A stretch of DNA of 64,000 nucleotides, from assembly GCA_020064725.1 (NCBI GenBank), contig JAGTWJ010000011.1, positions 124,001 to 188,000 of the forward strand. The letters run 5' to 3'. Below the pieces are notes generated by a model. That model had not been told where the DNA came from. It searched no databases and worked only from the letters and a program-made list of their open reading frames with translations. A program made the translations under genes and the position numbers. The DNA comes from Drechslerella dactyloides. Taxonomy: Eukaryota > Ascomycota > Orbiliomycetes > Orbiliales > Orbiliaceae. Shown here one piece after another: positions 11,960-23,674 of this stretch (position 1 is the first letter of the stretch; every line of letters begins with the position of its first letter).

Positions 11960-13230
11960 TATCAGGACTTGAAGATAGCGGGGCACACTTATAGTTTGGC
12001 CTATATACACTTACAGCGGCTGGTGCGGCAGGTCTAATTCGACCTCAACAGCTCTCAATTGTGGCCGCTGTGCTTTCGAACCTACCAATTCGTCTCAGTG
12101 CCGAGTACCCGCTTGAGCTTCCTGTGGTTTTTTAGTTGTGGTTTTGGCATTTGTTGCTGATGATTCTCGCATGAGTATCATTTCTATCATTGGTAATGTT
12201 GTATGTCTCCATCATCTGGTTCGAGTGCGAAGTTGCGGAAATATATACTCGATATAAGACGTGGCGCAGATATTCATGCAGAGCATACAGGGGGGACAAC
12301 ACCCATCAACGTGATCAACGGCTATCTAATAAAACATTAGAAGCTCCGTGTATCAGCACGAATCGTACCTTTAACCAAAAAAAACAGCAGCTCTATGTCC
12401 AACTAAACGCACTAGCCCACGTAAGATGAGGCTTCCTTACAGTTTTACAAACAGAAGATAAATTCTCACCCATGACGAAGTCAGGTCAGTACTCACTAGA
12501 CAGCCCAAATTTCGGGAGGGTTTGGATCGGAAGGGTATATTCAAAGGTTGGCGGCCCGGTAGCGCTTATTGTGACTCGGACAACTGGCATTATAGTTGTG
12601 AAGCTATATTTTTATATACTGTGCTCTAACCACTACCTACTTACCTGGTACTTGCTACACAAGACCTATTTCTGTTGTGGCTGTTTGTTGCATTTGGCGT
12701 CGTCAACGCATTGCCTATCGCTAAGCAAGTTCCGACAGGTGGGCTTGGCTTCATGATAGCGGTGGCAGTGACGGTACTTGTGGCGGCGCTAGATTTTAAG
12801 ATTAAATTAGATTACGTATCATAACTTAGGGAGAATGATCGTAGATAATCGTACGGGTGGGCTCATGTAGCTATCGCGACCACGGTAACATTACGCTTAT
12901 AAATTTCTGGGATAGGAGTGTTTGCCAAATGATCCTAGAACGAACGCACCAGCCGTCTTATAATTTAAACTTTAAGAGAATAATATCATTGTGTCCAAAC
13001 CAAAAACAGGCTATCTAATGCAATATGTCTATCGACTTTTTTGTCCAACAAAAGGCAACGAGAAGAATGCTAATGTAGTTGCAGGAACAGAGATCTGCCA
13101 AAATACATGCTAAGGAAGTAATAGCGCGCGACAGGAAGGATATACAGATCGAAACTAGTGCTCAGTAGCCTCTGCGTAGTATAGGGACGAAATTGCAATA
13201 ATATAAGAGGGATGGGTCAAGATAAGCCTC
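11960..13230. other. Gene-poor interval
   Basis: Short unconvincing ORFs only. The part next to 11895 is the probable promoter of the secreted-protein gene. Nothing else was recognised. Confidence 0.4.
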
Positions 13231-13234
13231 CAGG

Positions 13235-13852
13235 TCACGCCTCAAACATAGCAGCAAGATTGCCGCCCGGCACACGACCTCCTGTTCGCCGCTTGTACAT
13301 AAAGTAAAGCATGAAGAGCACGGAAATAGGGACTATGACGCCGATAGATGCGGGTGTGGCTTCTGCAAAGGGTACGAGGTTCCCGGTTGGCGAAGGCGTT
13401 GCCGCAGATGCGCTAGCATAAGCCGTCGCCTGTGCGTATGCCCGGCTTGGAGCTTGGAAAATTGTGTTTTGAGTCGCTGGGAGGGTAATGTTTGCGACAG
13501 TCAGAACTGTGGGCTCCATCGGCGTCGGGCGGGTCGATCTTGGCGTGCTAGATGTGTGGAGCCCTGCGGCCAATGTAGGGTTAGCCTTCAGTACATAGGG
13601 GTGCAATAATTCACAGGGGGTTTTCGAATACCAGTGGTTTGCCGTCGGTCTTGTGACATCGACGCGAGGTTTCTTGTTGGCTTTGCAGGCATTGTTGCTA
13701 CTTAGCGGTCGAAGTGTGATGTGTGCTTGCAGTCGAGCCGTCTTGCAATGCCTAGGATCGATACCAGGTTTGAGAATTATGCTTATTGAAGCAGTTAAGG
13801 TGAAGCTCTTGTCTCGCAAGCCAGACGCCTTCCGTGAAGCTCGTAAGTCCAA
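13235..13852 (-). CDS. Putative single-pass membrane protein (doubtful extent)
   Basis: Open frame of up to 205 aa. The last ~95 residues look protein-like: an Ala/Thr/Ser/Pro-rich segment followed by one hydrophobic helix (SIGVIVPISVLFMLYFMY), a basic stop-transfer (KRRTGGR) and a short tail. This resembles the C-terminal end of fungal Ser/Thr-rich single-pass surface proteins. The first ~110 residues lie over a copy of the dispersed repeat motif (13811-13826) and may be spurious. A shorter start at 13519 gives 94 aa without a signal peptide. It could be the last exon of a broken or multi-exon gene. No splice partner was found. Confidence 0.3.
   Translation of the reverse strand: MDLRASRKASGLRDKSFTLTASISIILKPGIDPRHCKTARLQAHITLRPLSSNNACKANKKPRVDVTRPTANHWYSKTPCELLHPYVLKANPTLAAGLHTSSTPRSTRPTPMEPTVLTVANITLPATQNTIFQAPSRAYAQATAYASASAATPSPTGNLVPFAEATPASIGVIVPISVLFMLYFMYKRRTGGRVPGGNLAAMFEA
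13811..13826 (+). repeat. Dispersed GTCTCGCAAGCCAGAC motif
   Basis: Perfect core motif. Together with its flanks it matches the copy at 26129-26144 over 23-24 bp (extended by GCCTTC on the right and TT on the left). Confidence 0.6.
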
Positions 13853-13879
13853 AAACGTCGATGATATGGGCGACTAGAG

Positions 13880-16800
13880 CTATATATTGAAGCTAAGAGA
13901 GAACAGTGAGGCAGAGACTGTACCTATTGCGAGATAAAAGGGCTGTTTCTCGGTGGAGTAGAGTATGCTAGCTAAAGCTTGCAGGTCGTGGGTTAAGAGC
14001 CGTGACAAACAGAGGGAGCATTCCCTCGTTTATATACTGTAGGAGCTTTGTTGTATTTTCTAGGTCATCTTATACCACGAAGTGCGACTTGAAGCAGTCT
14101 AGCTTTGCAGAAATGCTTCGGGAATACTGCTTCGAGGGTGCCGACAGGACTCGCCAAGCACCGCCGGCTTTGACTAAGACGATGAAGGCAATACATTTAA
14201 TTCCAATGAGGAGCGAATCTCAATAGAGGTCTTCCTCGTCGCGGTCCAGATCCAACTCCAACTTTGACCCGGGCATGTAGGGGTCCTCCCTCCCTCCGGC
14301 TCACTACGCCACCGGAACGGAAGTATATCTTTCACTTATCCGCCTCGTTGCGATTTCCGGACACGCATAGCCACCAACTACGTAGTACAGTAGGTTAAGA
14401 AGCCGGTCTCGAGGCCTCCCATGAAGGAAGAGATCTCTCTCGCACGCATGTGCTAATACTCATGTCGCTACTAAACCGGTTAACCATCTAATTCCACCGC
14501 TAGTACTATCTATAACTATCAGTAACTAAACCTCTAAGGGTGACTCCTGCTGTCTCGCGAGACAAGCCGGCTGCTTTTGTGGCTGCTTTAAGGTCAAATA
14601 TTTTGGCCATAACTAAACAAGAGAGTCCTTCTTGCGAGGTAAGTAGCCTCGTAGAATCCGAATCACGATAATATCATTAGCTGCAGCCTGGAACCAAACT
14701 CAAGTCTGTTATCTCCCGCCTCACAGACTAGTGCTACAATCTCCCATGAAACTGATCCATTCCTTGTAGCGAACAAAACGGAGGGAGACTATACTGCGAC
14801 AGAACGCTGCGGCTTCCGCAAAATTCTGCAAGTCTGCAAGACATCCGTTGAGAGCACTATTTTGCTGGCACCTGATTGGACGATCAGTGTGTGGGTGCTC
14901 TATCCGTTTGCCTTATCTCCGTTTGCCTTATCTGACACAGCCGTCCGTGTGCATGCGGCTGGGCTGCGCCGCACAACTAGATAGCTCCGACACAAATGAA
15001 TGAATGGATGAATGCTAGATAGCAACGGTGTCTCTTCATTATTGTAGAACCTTCTAGAAGCACCGAACTAGTCTCGGAGACACCAGTAGCAATCAGATGT
15101 GCCGCACCGAACCATATAGCAAGGGCTAAAAGGAAATCCAGATCGAGATCGGTATGCAGATGCGAGAGCTTCGGCTCCGCTGATTACACTGGGTTTCTAC
15201 CTGTCGCCTCGAACCTGCCTCGTGAAACTAGAGTGGCCACCGTTTACCTGCGAAGCAGGCCGCCGGAGTCGCTCGAACGAGTAGTTTACTCCACTTCTGA
15301 CTATACGCTCGATCGAACGGTCCATCAGAGCAGCTTTCATATATAATGCCACATACACTCCTGGGTTAAGACAGCCATTACCCGTATGGTAGCCGCGGGC
15401 TTCAGAGGACTGAAGGAGGCTGGAATGAGCAGAGCGGTCTGACGAACTTAGATGCCGGTCCTAGTCTTATGCGCAGGACCACTAATTCACTGTTGCCTGT
15501 GCTGCTTGAAGTGAAGGTATTCTCCCGTGCGGTGGTCTCTTCTCTTCTCTTCATTCAGATTGTCAGGAGACTCAGGGACCACAAGTCCATTATCTCTAAG
15601 ATGCGACTGATTCTCTTAACTCAAGGTAGCAATGAGATCATACACCAACTCTGAAACGGCCAGGATTGCGCCTCGCCGCCAATTCGGGAGGCTTCTGTTC
15701 GAGCGATCACGACACCTCGGACCAGTGCATGCACTTCGTTCTCTGCTTTTCTCGACTAATGCGATAGCAATCAGCAACCTGTTCGAGTCAATAGGGCAAA
15801 ATACATTAGGTGGAAGCGATATCACAAACAAGGCTCTTTTGCACTTGTCTGGTAAAACAGACAGCCGTCCTTTTGGGCATTCGAAGCAGGCCTGCCGAGG
15901 CATTTTGCACCAATAAAGCAGATATGTACCTGTACATAACATCTATACGCGCAGGTATATCTACCTCAACATCACGCAAAACGTACTTGAGCAGTACGTT
16001 GTTTTCAGACTATAGTTGCGGGTTAAATATGGCCTTGACTGACTTACAAGCCTAATGCAGCCGCTAACATGGAAGTCGAAAGCGTCATGTGAGGTCCATC
16101 ATGCCGGCGGGATATAAGCATAAGGCGAGAACTCTTTCATGACATTCTCAAGCCTTGCAAGGCAGACTACAAGAATCTTCCAGATTCAAACATGTATATA
16201 GCCTTTTGAGGAAGAGTAATCCTGATACCGTACGAGCCATGGAAGCTGAACGTAAAAGGCGGCTCTCACGGAATCCAATCTTCCCGCGTGGAGCGAGAAT
16301 ATATTTCAATCTACGGATACCTACCAAATAGCATGACCTTTGATCAGTGAACGCCGTACACGCGTCTCCCGGGCTTAGCTTTACCCGACGCAGATAGCCG
16401 TCTCGGCTTCAGCTTTCAACACCCAACGAGATCGGACAGCACCGCCTCCAGCTCGACGTCCCGACGGGACCATAAGAACAACAAGCACGCAAAGCGGCAA
16501 CCGGTCAAGATCAGCAGCACAAAAAGCCAAATTTATCATCACTCATACCATCGTGCTGAACAGCGCCCATGAAGCTTGTCGTGTCGCCGGAGTTGAAATG
16601 TGGGCCGCGAACAACGCACCACCGAGAAAATGCAACAGGTGATCGGGAGCACCCACGACCTTCCTCTTTCGGTCACTCTCGAGCGCGAGCCCAAGCAATC
16701 CTCGAAGTCCGATTCCAGCCACGCAAGAGAGCGAGCGTTTGACACCTCCCAACTTTGGCAGAGAGTTTTCACGATGGTACATTTCGGCAGGCTGTCGGAG

Positions 16801-17395
16801 ACCGATTGGTACAGTTTGAACGGTTATCTTTCTTGTCCGCCAATGCAGGGTAAAATGCATGCACTTGCTCGACCGCTCTCGCAGCACCAAACCAACAGAA
16901 CCACATGCAGTGCTGTGTTTCAGGGCATTGCATTCATAGCGCGAGGCTACCATTGATTGCTAACTGCCAGGCACATCCATTGCGCGAATTCTTATCGGGC
17001 CAAAGGCAGGAACTCTAATCGTTTTTCAAGTAGGAAGCAACCGTCTCGCGTCTGCCAGCCACACAAGCCCAGCTATGTAGCTCGGATCCCATCTGTCAAG
17101 TAGCAGGGGCCCATGTGGGCGACCAGGCCTTTCAGTCTCATTCCGGGCAATGCGACACTACCCTCGTCAATGGAACGATAAAATCCAGGCTAGCGGCTGT
17201 CCATGGCAGGTATCGCGACTCGCCTCTTGCTGGGCCGACGGTCCGCCTAGACTACACCAGGCGGGGTCTCATACGACAATGTAACTTTTCAGCGTGTCGA
17301 GGTACCCAACTTGGGTAATCGGTGGGAGGTGGTGGTTACGGTAGGTGCCAAACTCGAGAGCATGCGGGGAGAGGAGATATACTGACCGGCGGAGA
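13880..17395. other. Gene-poor interval with short tandem repeats
   Basis: ORFs of 94-136 aa exist (for example on both strands at 15616-15942 and 16539-16956), but they overlap on opposite strands and show no family motif. The interval contains a 15-bp tandem duplication at 14903-14932 and a short GAAT-type repeat near 14997. No supported gene. Confidence 0.4.
14903..14932 (+). repeat. Perfect 15-bp tandem duplication
   Basis: TCCGTTTGCCTTATC occurs twice in direct tandem without mismatch, in otherwise unique-looking intergenic sequence. Confidence 0.7.
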
Positions 17396-17402
17396 CGTAA
17401 AG

Positions 17403-17410
17403 TATAAATA
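17403..17410 (+). promoter_or_regulatory. TATA box of the PI-PLC gene
   Basis: TATAAATA lies 93 bp upstream of the ATG at 17503, a usual distance for fungal core promoters. Confidence 0.5.
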
Positions 17411-17502
17411 TTCGATGCATACGGAGGCACGATGACCGGACCCCACCCGCCGGCGCTATACGTACTTCCCGCTTCCAGATCTCGATACCGCCTCGACCCA
17501 TC

Positions 17503-19707
17503 ATGCATATCGCCGTACGCTTGCTGCCGCTGGTCGCGGCGGCTCAGGCCCTTGTTCCCGCGCCCCGGTTGCGGGATGATGATGGCGTCAACGATCTCTA
17601 CGACCGATCCCTGACTGATGCTACCGCCCGGCGCGGCCTGGGCACCTCTGCTGAGATATACTTCATCAACGACTGGCCTGCCCCGATTACTTTCACGAGC
17701 AGCGACAGCCACTACATGTCGAACGACCCGCCAGGATCTGTTTCCCTCGGTGGCTTTTCAGCCTCGGGAAAATACGCAGTGGACGCAAACGGATGGATAC
17801 CGCTGCAGAGTTCGTTCAAGGTGAACATGAAGGCTGCAAGCGAGAGTTCAGTCAGCGTGAACATTGGCATGTCGCCGTTCAAGACAGGGTTCACGGTTGA
17901 TGGCAAAAACCCGGCGGCTCAAGCAGGCGTGATGCTTGCGCCGGCAAAGATACTCTCAAATGGGCGCGACTTTGACTTCTACTTCTTCGCCGGCCCAGGC
18001 GTTGTGGGCCCCTTGATCAACAGCGTGCTGGAAGCGAATGCGGCGGCGGTTTTTACAAACATCAAAAAGCAACCGATGAAGCTCACGGTGTCCAACGACA
18101 TCGACATCCTGCTTAAGGAGATCGTGAACCCGAGCGTCAAGTGCAGCTATGCATCCGTGACGCCGGTGGGGAACAAAGCCGGGCTATGGGATCTGAACAT
18201 CATCATCGACGTGACCGCGGAGGTTAGGCTGAACGCACGGTTCAAAAAGATCAGCAAGGATGCCAACATCAAGATGACAGGAACGTCTCTACTAGCGACC
18301 GCACAGGTAGACCTGGGCCGCTTGTCAGGATCGAATCTCAAGAGCGTTGGCAACGTGGGCATCAGCATCACACGGTTCCAGACATCAATCGGCGACATCA
18401 AGATCGATGGTGACATCCTCGTCGACATTGTTGGAGGCATCTACCCCGTCCTCGCCCCCGTCCTGCGGCTGCCTTACAAGCTGGCATCGATCATCAATAC
18501 GTCGGAGAACAGCAAGATCCTCACATCGCTGAACAATATGCTCAAGTCATTCGGCGCCAACCCTGTCTTAGCCCCGCGGTGGAGCACCGGCAGCATCCTC
18601 GCCCGCTTCAAGAGATTCATCTCATCCCTTCTGGGCCCCTCGGACAGGAGCTCCGACGTCGACCTCCGCAGTCTACCCGACATGGCCCGCTGGATGTCCA
18701 ATCCAGCTATCCAATCCCGCAAACTGGCAGACCTCTACCTGCCCGGCACGCATGACTCGGCCGCGTACGCATTCACACGCACGCTCTCACTGATGAAGTA
18801 CGATGATATCGCCTTCCTCTGGAACCTGGAGTACTACCTCCCCGCGCCGTCGGACGGCAGCTTCAACCCGCTGACCATGACACCCGTGCACCTCGGCCCC
18901 ATCCTCGGCAGCTATGTGATGAACTCCGTGACTCACATCTCGAAGGCCCAGATGCAGGATATACCCGCGCAGCTGGCGGGCGGTATCCGCCACTTTGACC
19001 TCCGCGTGTACTACGACCCTACCGCTGACAACTTCTACACCCAGCACGCGTTGCGCGCGAAGCCAACGCTCGCAGACATCGTCGCGCAGGTGCAGACGTT
19101 CGTCAGCACAGCTGGTGCTCGGGAGCTGGTAATCCTGGTGGTCTCGCACACGAACTTCAACCAGGACTTCACGCTCGACGACGGCTCGGTGGTGACAGCT
19201 GCAGAGGTCGCGGCCAAGTTCCTCGACGTGGTGCGGCCGCTGGAGGACTGGGTGTACCTGCCCGGAAAGGCGCGGGGTACGAAGAACTTTGACTTCCAGA
19301 CTCTGCAGGATACGACGGTGGGCGAGATCACGCAGGATGGGAAGAGCAAGGTGTTGATATTGACGCCGGATGTCGTGCTGCCTGAGATCTCGGTGAATAC
19401 CGATGGATGGGACGCCGCTCCGTCCGGTGCTACTGCGAAGAAGGGGCTGTATATGATCAGCACGGCGGCGGCGCTAACTGCCGCTGATATCGTCGGGAAC
19501 GTGTGCAAGGGGCTGAGTGGACAGGAGGAGGTCGACCTGCTGGAAGAGAAGGCGAAGGTTGCAAATGCAGCGCTGGAGACGACGGTGAAGGCGGCGGAGA
19601 AGGCGGCGGGCGGGTCCAAGATACAGCTGGTGAGCGTGGACTGGTGGGAGCACGGACTAAACGGCAAGTCGGCAGCACAGATTATCGTCGGCCTGAACGG
19701 GATCTAG
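17503..19707 (+). CDS. Secreted protein with C-terminal PI-PLC X domain
   Basis: Single exon, 734 aa. Residues 1-17 are a signal peptide. The C-terminal half (about 405-734) carries the hallmarks of the PI-specific phospholipase C X domain: LYLPGTHDSAAY with the first catalytic His (H417), GIRHFDLRVYY with the substrate-site Asp/Arg (D499, R501), YTQHAL with a candidate second His (H515), and the terminal VSVDWWE strand. The family cleaves phosphatidylinositol-type headgroups by His/His acid-base chemistry. The N-terminal ~350 residues are a separate region rich in beta-strand-like sequence (alternating hydrophobic, Gly/Ser) with helical stretches near 310-350. They have no obvious family but could be a lipid-binding module. 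No GPI signal is seen. The two His and the Asp are seen; enzymatic activity is inferred. Confidence 0.85.
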   Translation: MHIAVRLLPLVAAAQALVPAPRLRDDDGVNDLYDRSLTDATARRGLGTSAEIYFINDWPAPITFTSSDSHYMSNDPPGSVSLGGFSASGKYAVDANGWIPLQSSFKVNMKAASESSVSVNIGMSPFKTGFTVDGKNPAAQAGVMLAPAKILSNGRDFDFYFFAGPGVVGPLINSVLEANAAAVFTNIKKQPMKLTVSNDIDILLKEIVNPSVKCSYASVTPVGNKAGLWDLNIIIDVTAEVRLNARFKKISKDANIKMTGTSLLATAQVDLGRLSGSNLKSVGNVGISITRFQTSIGDIKIDGDILVDIVGGIYPVLAPVLRLPYKLASIINTSENSKILTSLNNMLKSFGANPVLAPRWSTGSILARFKRFISSLLGPSDRSSDVDLRSLPDMARWMSNPAIQSRKLADLYLPGTHDSAAYAFTRTLSLMKYDDIAFLWNLEYYLPAPSDGSFNPLTMTPVHLGPILGSYVMNSVTHISKAQMQDIPAQLAGGIRHFDLRVYYDPTADNFYTQHALRAKPTLADIVAQVQTFVSTAGARELVILVVSHTNFNQDFTLDDGSVVTAAEVAAKFLDVVRPLEDWVYLPGKARGTKNFDFQTLQDTTVGEITQDGKSKVLILTPDVVLPEISVNTDGWDAAPSGATAKKGLYMISTAAALTAADIVGNVCKGLSGQEEVDLLEEKAKVANAALETTVKAAEKAAGGSKIQLVSVDWWEHGLNGKSAAQIIVGLNGI

Positions 19708-20266
19708 ATGACTTAGGAGATTAGAGATTCATGTCAGACTGGTGATTGTACCAATCTTGCAATGTAAGATATATGTAAATACTAATACGTATATGTATAT
19801 ATGCCCTGAAGGAGTCATACGAAGGCATGCAGTCTGAAAGGCTGCCAATAGTCTACAAACAGTAATCGGCCGTGTCCAACAGTACCCATATATGGTAGAT
19901 GTTACTACCGTTGAATAAGAGAGCTGAGACTCTGCTGGTACATACGCTTAGCAATTAAATTGGGACATGGCCAAATCAAACACCGTGTATGCGAGAAAGT
20001 ATCGTGCTACAGTGGGCAGCAGGAAGGAAATTGTTGTGTTCTTGTGGTAGTCCGCATTTGGGAAGTGTGCCACAGCTGTGTGGCTTTGGCGGCCGACGCG
20101 CCAAGCGCCATCCAACCTCAACTCCAACTTCAACCCCAGCTACAACTTCGGGCTCGACATCGTCAACGACCTCGCGATCACAGCCTTACCTCCACACGCA
20201 CCCGCTATCGCCTTCTCAACAGCGGCGGAAGCAGAGCCAGTCAGCTATGCTCAGATAGCACGCGCC
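19708..20266. other. Intergenic spacer between the PI-PLC gene and cft2
   Basis: About 560 bp without a supported gene. The left half holds the 3' UTR of the PI-PLC gene and the right half the promoter and 5' UTR of the Cft2 gene. A frame open just upstream of the Cft2 ATG (from 20078) continues into it. I prefer the ATG at 20267 because family members begin close to the first beta strand. Confidence 0.5.
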
Positions 20267-23262
20267 ATGTTCCAGTTCGTCCCGCTGCTGGGCGCCCAGT
20301 CCAGCTCGCGCGCCTCCGCCTCGCTGCTACTGCTCGACAATGGCATCAAGATCCTCGTCGACTGCGGCTGGGCCGAGCCCTTCAACGTCGCCGACCTTGC
20401 CAAGATCGAAAGGTACGCCCTTGCAGCTCACTTCCATTCCTCTCACCGGTTATATAAATCAGTCAATGGATGAATACTGATTGATCTTGTTTGTCGTGGT
20501 TGTATAGGCACGCGCCCAGCATCTCGCTCGTCCTGCTCACGCATCCGACGCTCCACCACATCGGCGCCTACGCCCACTGCTGCGCCCACGTGCCAGCATT
20601 CGCCCGCATCCCCGTCTACTGCACCTATCCCGTCGCCAACCTCGGTCGCTCCCTGCTGCAGGACGCCTACCTTTCCACGCCGCTCATCGCGACAACCTAC
20701 CCGCCACCCACGGACAGCTCCCCCGCCGTCCTGCTCACCCCGCCGTCCCCGGACGACATCGACCGATGGTTCGACGCGTTTAACGCTCTAAAGTACTCTC
20801 AGCCTTTCACTTTCCCCTCGCCACCGCTCGCGGGCCTCACCATCACCGCATACCGTGCCGGTCACACACTCGGCGGCACTATCTGGCGCATTCAGCACTC
20901 CCACTCCGCCGAAAACATCCTCTATGCCGTCTCCTGGAACCACTCCCGCGATGCTCATCTCTCCTCCGCCGCCTTCCTTCCTGGCCCCACTGGTGTATCC
21001 GAGGAATTCATCAACCCCACGGCTCTGATCTGCTCCCCGCACAATTCTCTCCCAGGCTCAATCTCCACGCCGCGGAAGAAGCGTGACGAGCTCCTGCTCA
21101 CCGCCATCCGCAAAGCAGCCTTCGCCGGCGGCACGGTCCTCATCCCCACCGACTCTTCCGCGCGTATCCTCGAGATCGCATACCTCCTCGAGCACGATTT
21201 TCGCAACAAGTCCTCGGGATGGCTAGGCTCCGGCGCCAATATTTGCCTAGCCGTGCGCACCGCCGGCCGGACGTTCCGCTATGTCCGGGCCCTGCTAGAA
21301 TGGATGGATGAGAGCATGGTCAAGGAGTTCGAATCAGTCGGCCAGACCGGACGGAGGAAAACCCGGTCTTCCGGTGGTGGCGACGAAGACGGCCTCTACG
21401 GCCCTTTCGACTTCAAACATCTCAAACTCATCGAGCATAAGCGACACCTGATGCGTATTCTATCCGGCAAGGGCGGCAAAGTCGTTATCACCAGCGACAA
21501 GAGCCTCGAGTGGGGCTTCTCCACTGATGTGATTAAGGAAATCGCCGACGATGAGAGAAACCTCATTGTGCTTACCGAAAAGGGCGGCGAAGGCGTTAGC
21601 ACCGCTGGGGCGTATCTCTACAACGTCTGGAAAAAAGCTGCCGACAGCCGGGACTCCGATGGTGTTGCTACTATGGGTCGCGTCGTCAAACTGGACAACG
21701 TCCTTTTGGACATGAACCTCGGCATTCGTGTACCCCTCAGTCAGGACGAGCTCAACGTCCATAACGACGCCCTAAAGCAACAGCAGCTGCAAGCAGGGAC
21801 AACCGAAGCTGAGGCCCAACTCCTCGAAACCGCCGCCGAAGCCGAAGCGAATGACGAAGTCAGCTCATCCAGCGACGAGGAGGACGACGAAGAGGACTCC
21901 ACACTTCAAGGCAAAGCGCTCATCTCGACCGCCCAAAGCGGCCGAAAGCTCGCCGGCACCCCCGCTGAAGAAGGCATAAACATCCTTCTGAAAAACAAAG
22001 GCGTGCACGACTACGACGTACGTAATGCCAAGGGCCGCAACAGAATGTTCCCATTCGTCGTCCAGCGTCGGAAATTCGACGACTACGGCGAGGTTGTTAA
22101 GCCCGAGGACTTTGTCCGCGCTGAGGAGGCCGAAGTCGTCACGACCACCACGCGCACCGGCGAGAAGATAGAATTCCTTGGCGGCCGCGGTGGGGGCGTC
22201 GTTATCGGCGCGACAACCGAAGACACCCCCGAAACCAGCATCGGGCGTAAGCGCAAATGGGACAAAGTCGCAACAAGCCCCCAGGGTCGTCGGAACAGCC
22301 ACGTCTCGAAGAAGCCCCGCCACTTCAGGAACCGCAATGCCAACGCCAAGGACCGCAAGAACAGCCCTTCTCCTTCCCCCTCCAGCAGCGACGAGAGCGA
22401 CGACGACGGCTACGAACCGGAAGAAGTCGGCGCGGCGACAGTCTGCAAGCTCGTCATCAACACGACCACCGTCATGATGAACAACTCTGTCGTCTTTGTC
22501 GACTACGAAGCCCTGCACGACGGCCGCAGTCTCCGCATGCTGCTGCCCCTCCTCAAACCCAAGAAAGTCGTCCTCATATCCGGCACCGTCGAAGAAACCA
22601 AAACCCTCGGCGACGAAGTCCGCAACATGATGGAGAAGGACCGCCGCAAACGCCGTACCAACGACAATGACGACAGTAGTGCAGACAAAGAAGTCGAGGT
22701 TTTCACCCCCGCCGTCGGCGAAATGGTCAACGTCAGCGTGGAAGCGGACGCGTGGAGCGTCAAACTCAGCGACGCACTCGTCAAGATGCTGAAATGGCAA
22801 CATGTCCGCGGCCTTGGTGTCGTGCATGTCGTCGGCCGAGTCATCGAAGTGGACGAAGGACAGTCTATGAAGCAAGAAGGCGAGGAGGACGTCAAGATGG
22901 AAGGCGACGATGCCGCCGCCACCGCCGTCGTAGAGCCGAAGAAGCGGCTAGTGCTGGACGTCCTCCCAGCCGCGGTAGCCGTGCGGACCGCAAAGCCCAT
23001 CCACGTCGGCGACGTGCGGCTCGCAGATCTGCGCAAGGTGCTGCTAGACGCCGGCCATACCGCCGAGCTAACCGGCGAGGGACGGCTGCTGTGCGACGGC
23101 GTGGTGAGCGTAGTCAAGGAAGGTGCAGGGCGGGTCAGCATCGAGGATGTCGGCGGCGGCGGCGGGCTGCTGGGAGGTGCGCTTGGCCGGAAGGAGCGCG
23201 GGCGGTTCTGGGAGGTGCGGCGGTGGGTGTATGAGGGGCTGGCGCGGATCGCGGGGGCTTGA
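20267..23262 (+). CDS. cft2: Cleavage and polyadenylation factor Cft2 / CPSF-100
   Basis: Exon 1 is 20267-20412 and exon 2 is 20508-23262 (966 aa). The 95-bp intron runs from GTACGC to TATAG and splits an Arg codon. The start (MFQFVPLLGAQ) and the first strand (LLLLDNGIKILVDCGW) are typical of CPSF-100. The metallo-beta-lactamase metal motif is degenerate (LLTHPTLHHIGA instead of HxHxDH), as known for this non-catalytic partner of CPSF-73. The beta-CASP part follows with AGHTLGGTIWRI. Acidic and Lys/Arg-rich disordered inserts (about 440-460 and 600-640) precede a C-terminal domain with PKKVVLISGT. It acts in the nuclear CPF/CPSF complex in mRNA 3'-end processing. Long antisense ORFs over exon 2 reflect its GC-rich codon use. 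Confidence 0.93.
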
Positions 23263-23674
23263 GTTTTCTACTGTATTTTAGATTTAGAGATGGAACGATA
23301 GCAGTTACAATGGCATGAAACGGTCAGTTTCGAACCTAAATAGTGACCTGCCTCGATTAGTTCTATAGAAGTACTACGCTATAGGCCTACGTAGCTACAA
23401 TATCCAATCTATGATTGAGACTTGATTTGGTTGAAACGTATAGCTCCGAGATATTAAGTATAAGGATATATTATTGTTACTCTTGTTACACCAGTCCGAA
23501 CAGCTCTCCGAACATATGCTTGACACTAAAATCGACATTCCCCCCATGAACTTCAAACAGCCAGCCAGATGCATTCCTCCATGATGTTGGTCTCGTCTTC
23601 GGGCCTACCAGACAGAAGCTACAGTGACCACCTCTTGCCATCTAAGATGGCATGTAGACGCAGTTAGACACCCA
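23263..23674. other. Convergent 3' spacer
   Basis: About 410 AT-richer bases between the convergent ends of cft2 and the subtilase gene. It should contain both poly(A) sites. No gene seen. Confidence 0.5.

Noticed and set aside
16539..16956. 136-aa and 118-aa ORFs on opposite strands
   Set aside because: They occupy the same interval on opposite strands and neither has a domain, leader or splice partner.
19035..19667. 210-aa open frame antisense to the PI-PLC gene
   Set aside because: Shadow of the coding exon; Ser/Thr/Ala-rich composition mirrors the sense codons and no start context or domain is seen.
21865..22875. 336-aa open frame antisense to cft2
   Set aside because: It lies entirely opposite the well-supported Cft2 coding exon. 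Such long antisense frames arise from GC-rich third positions, and the composition (runs of Val/Ala/Asp/Phe) is not protein-like.
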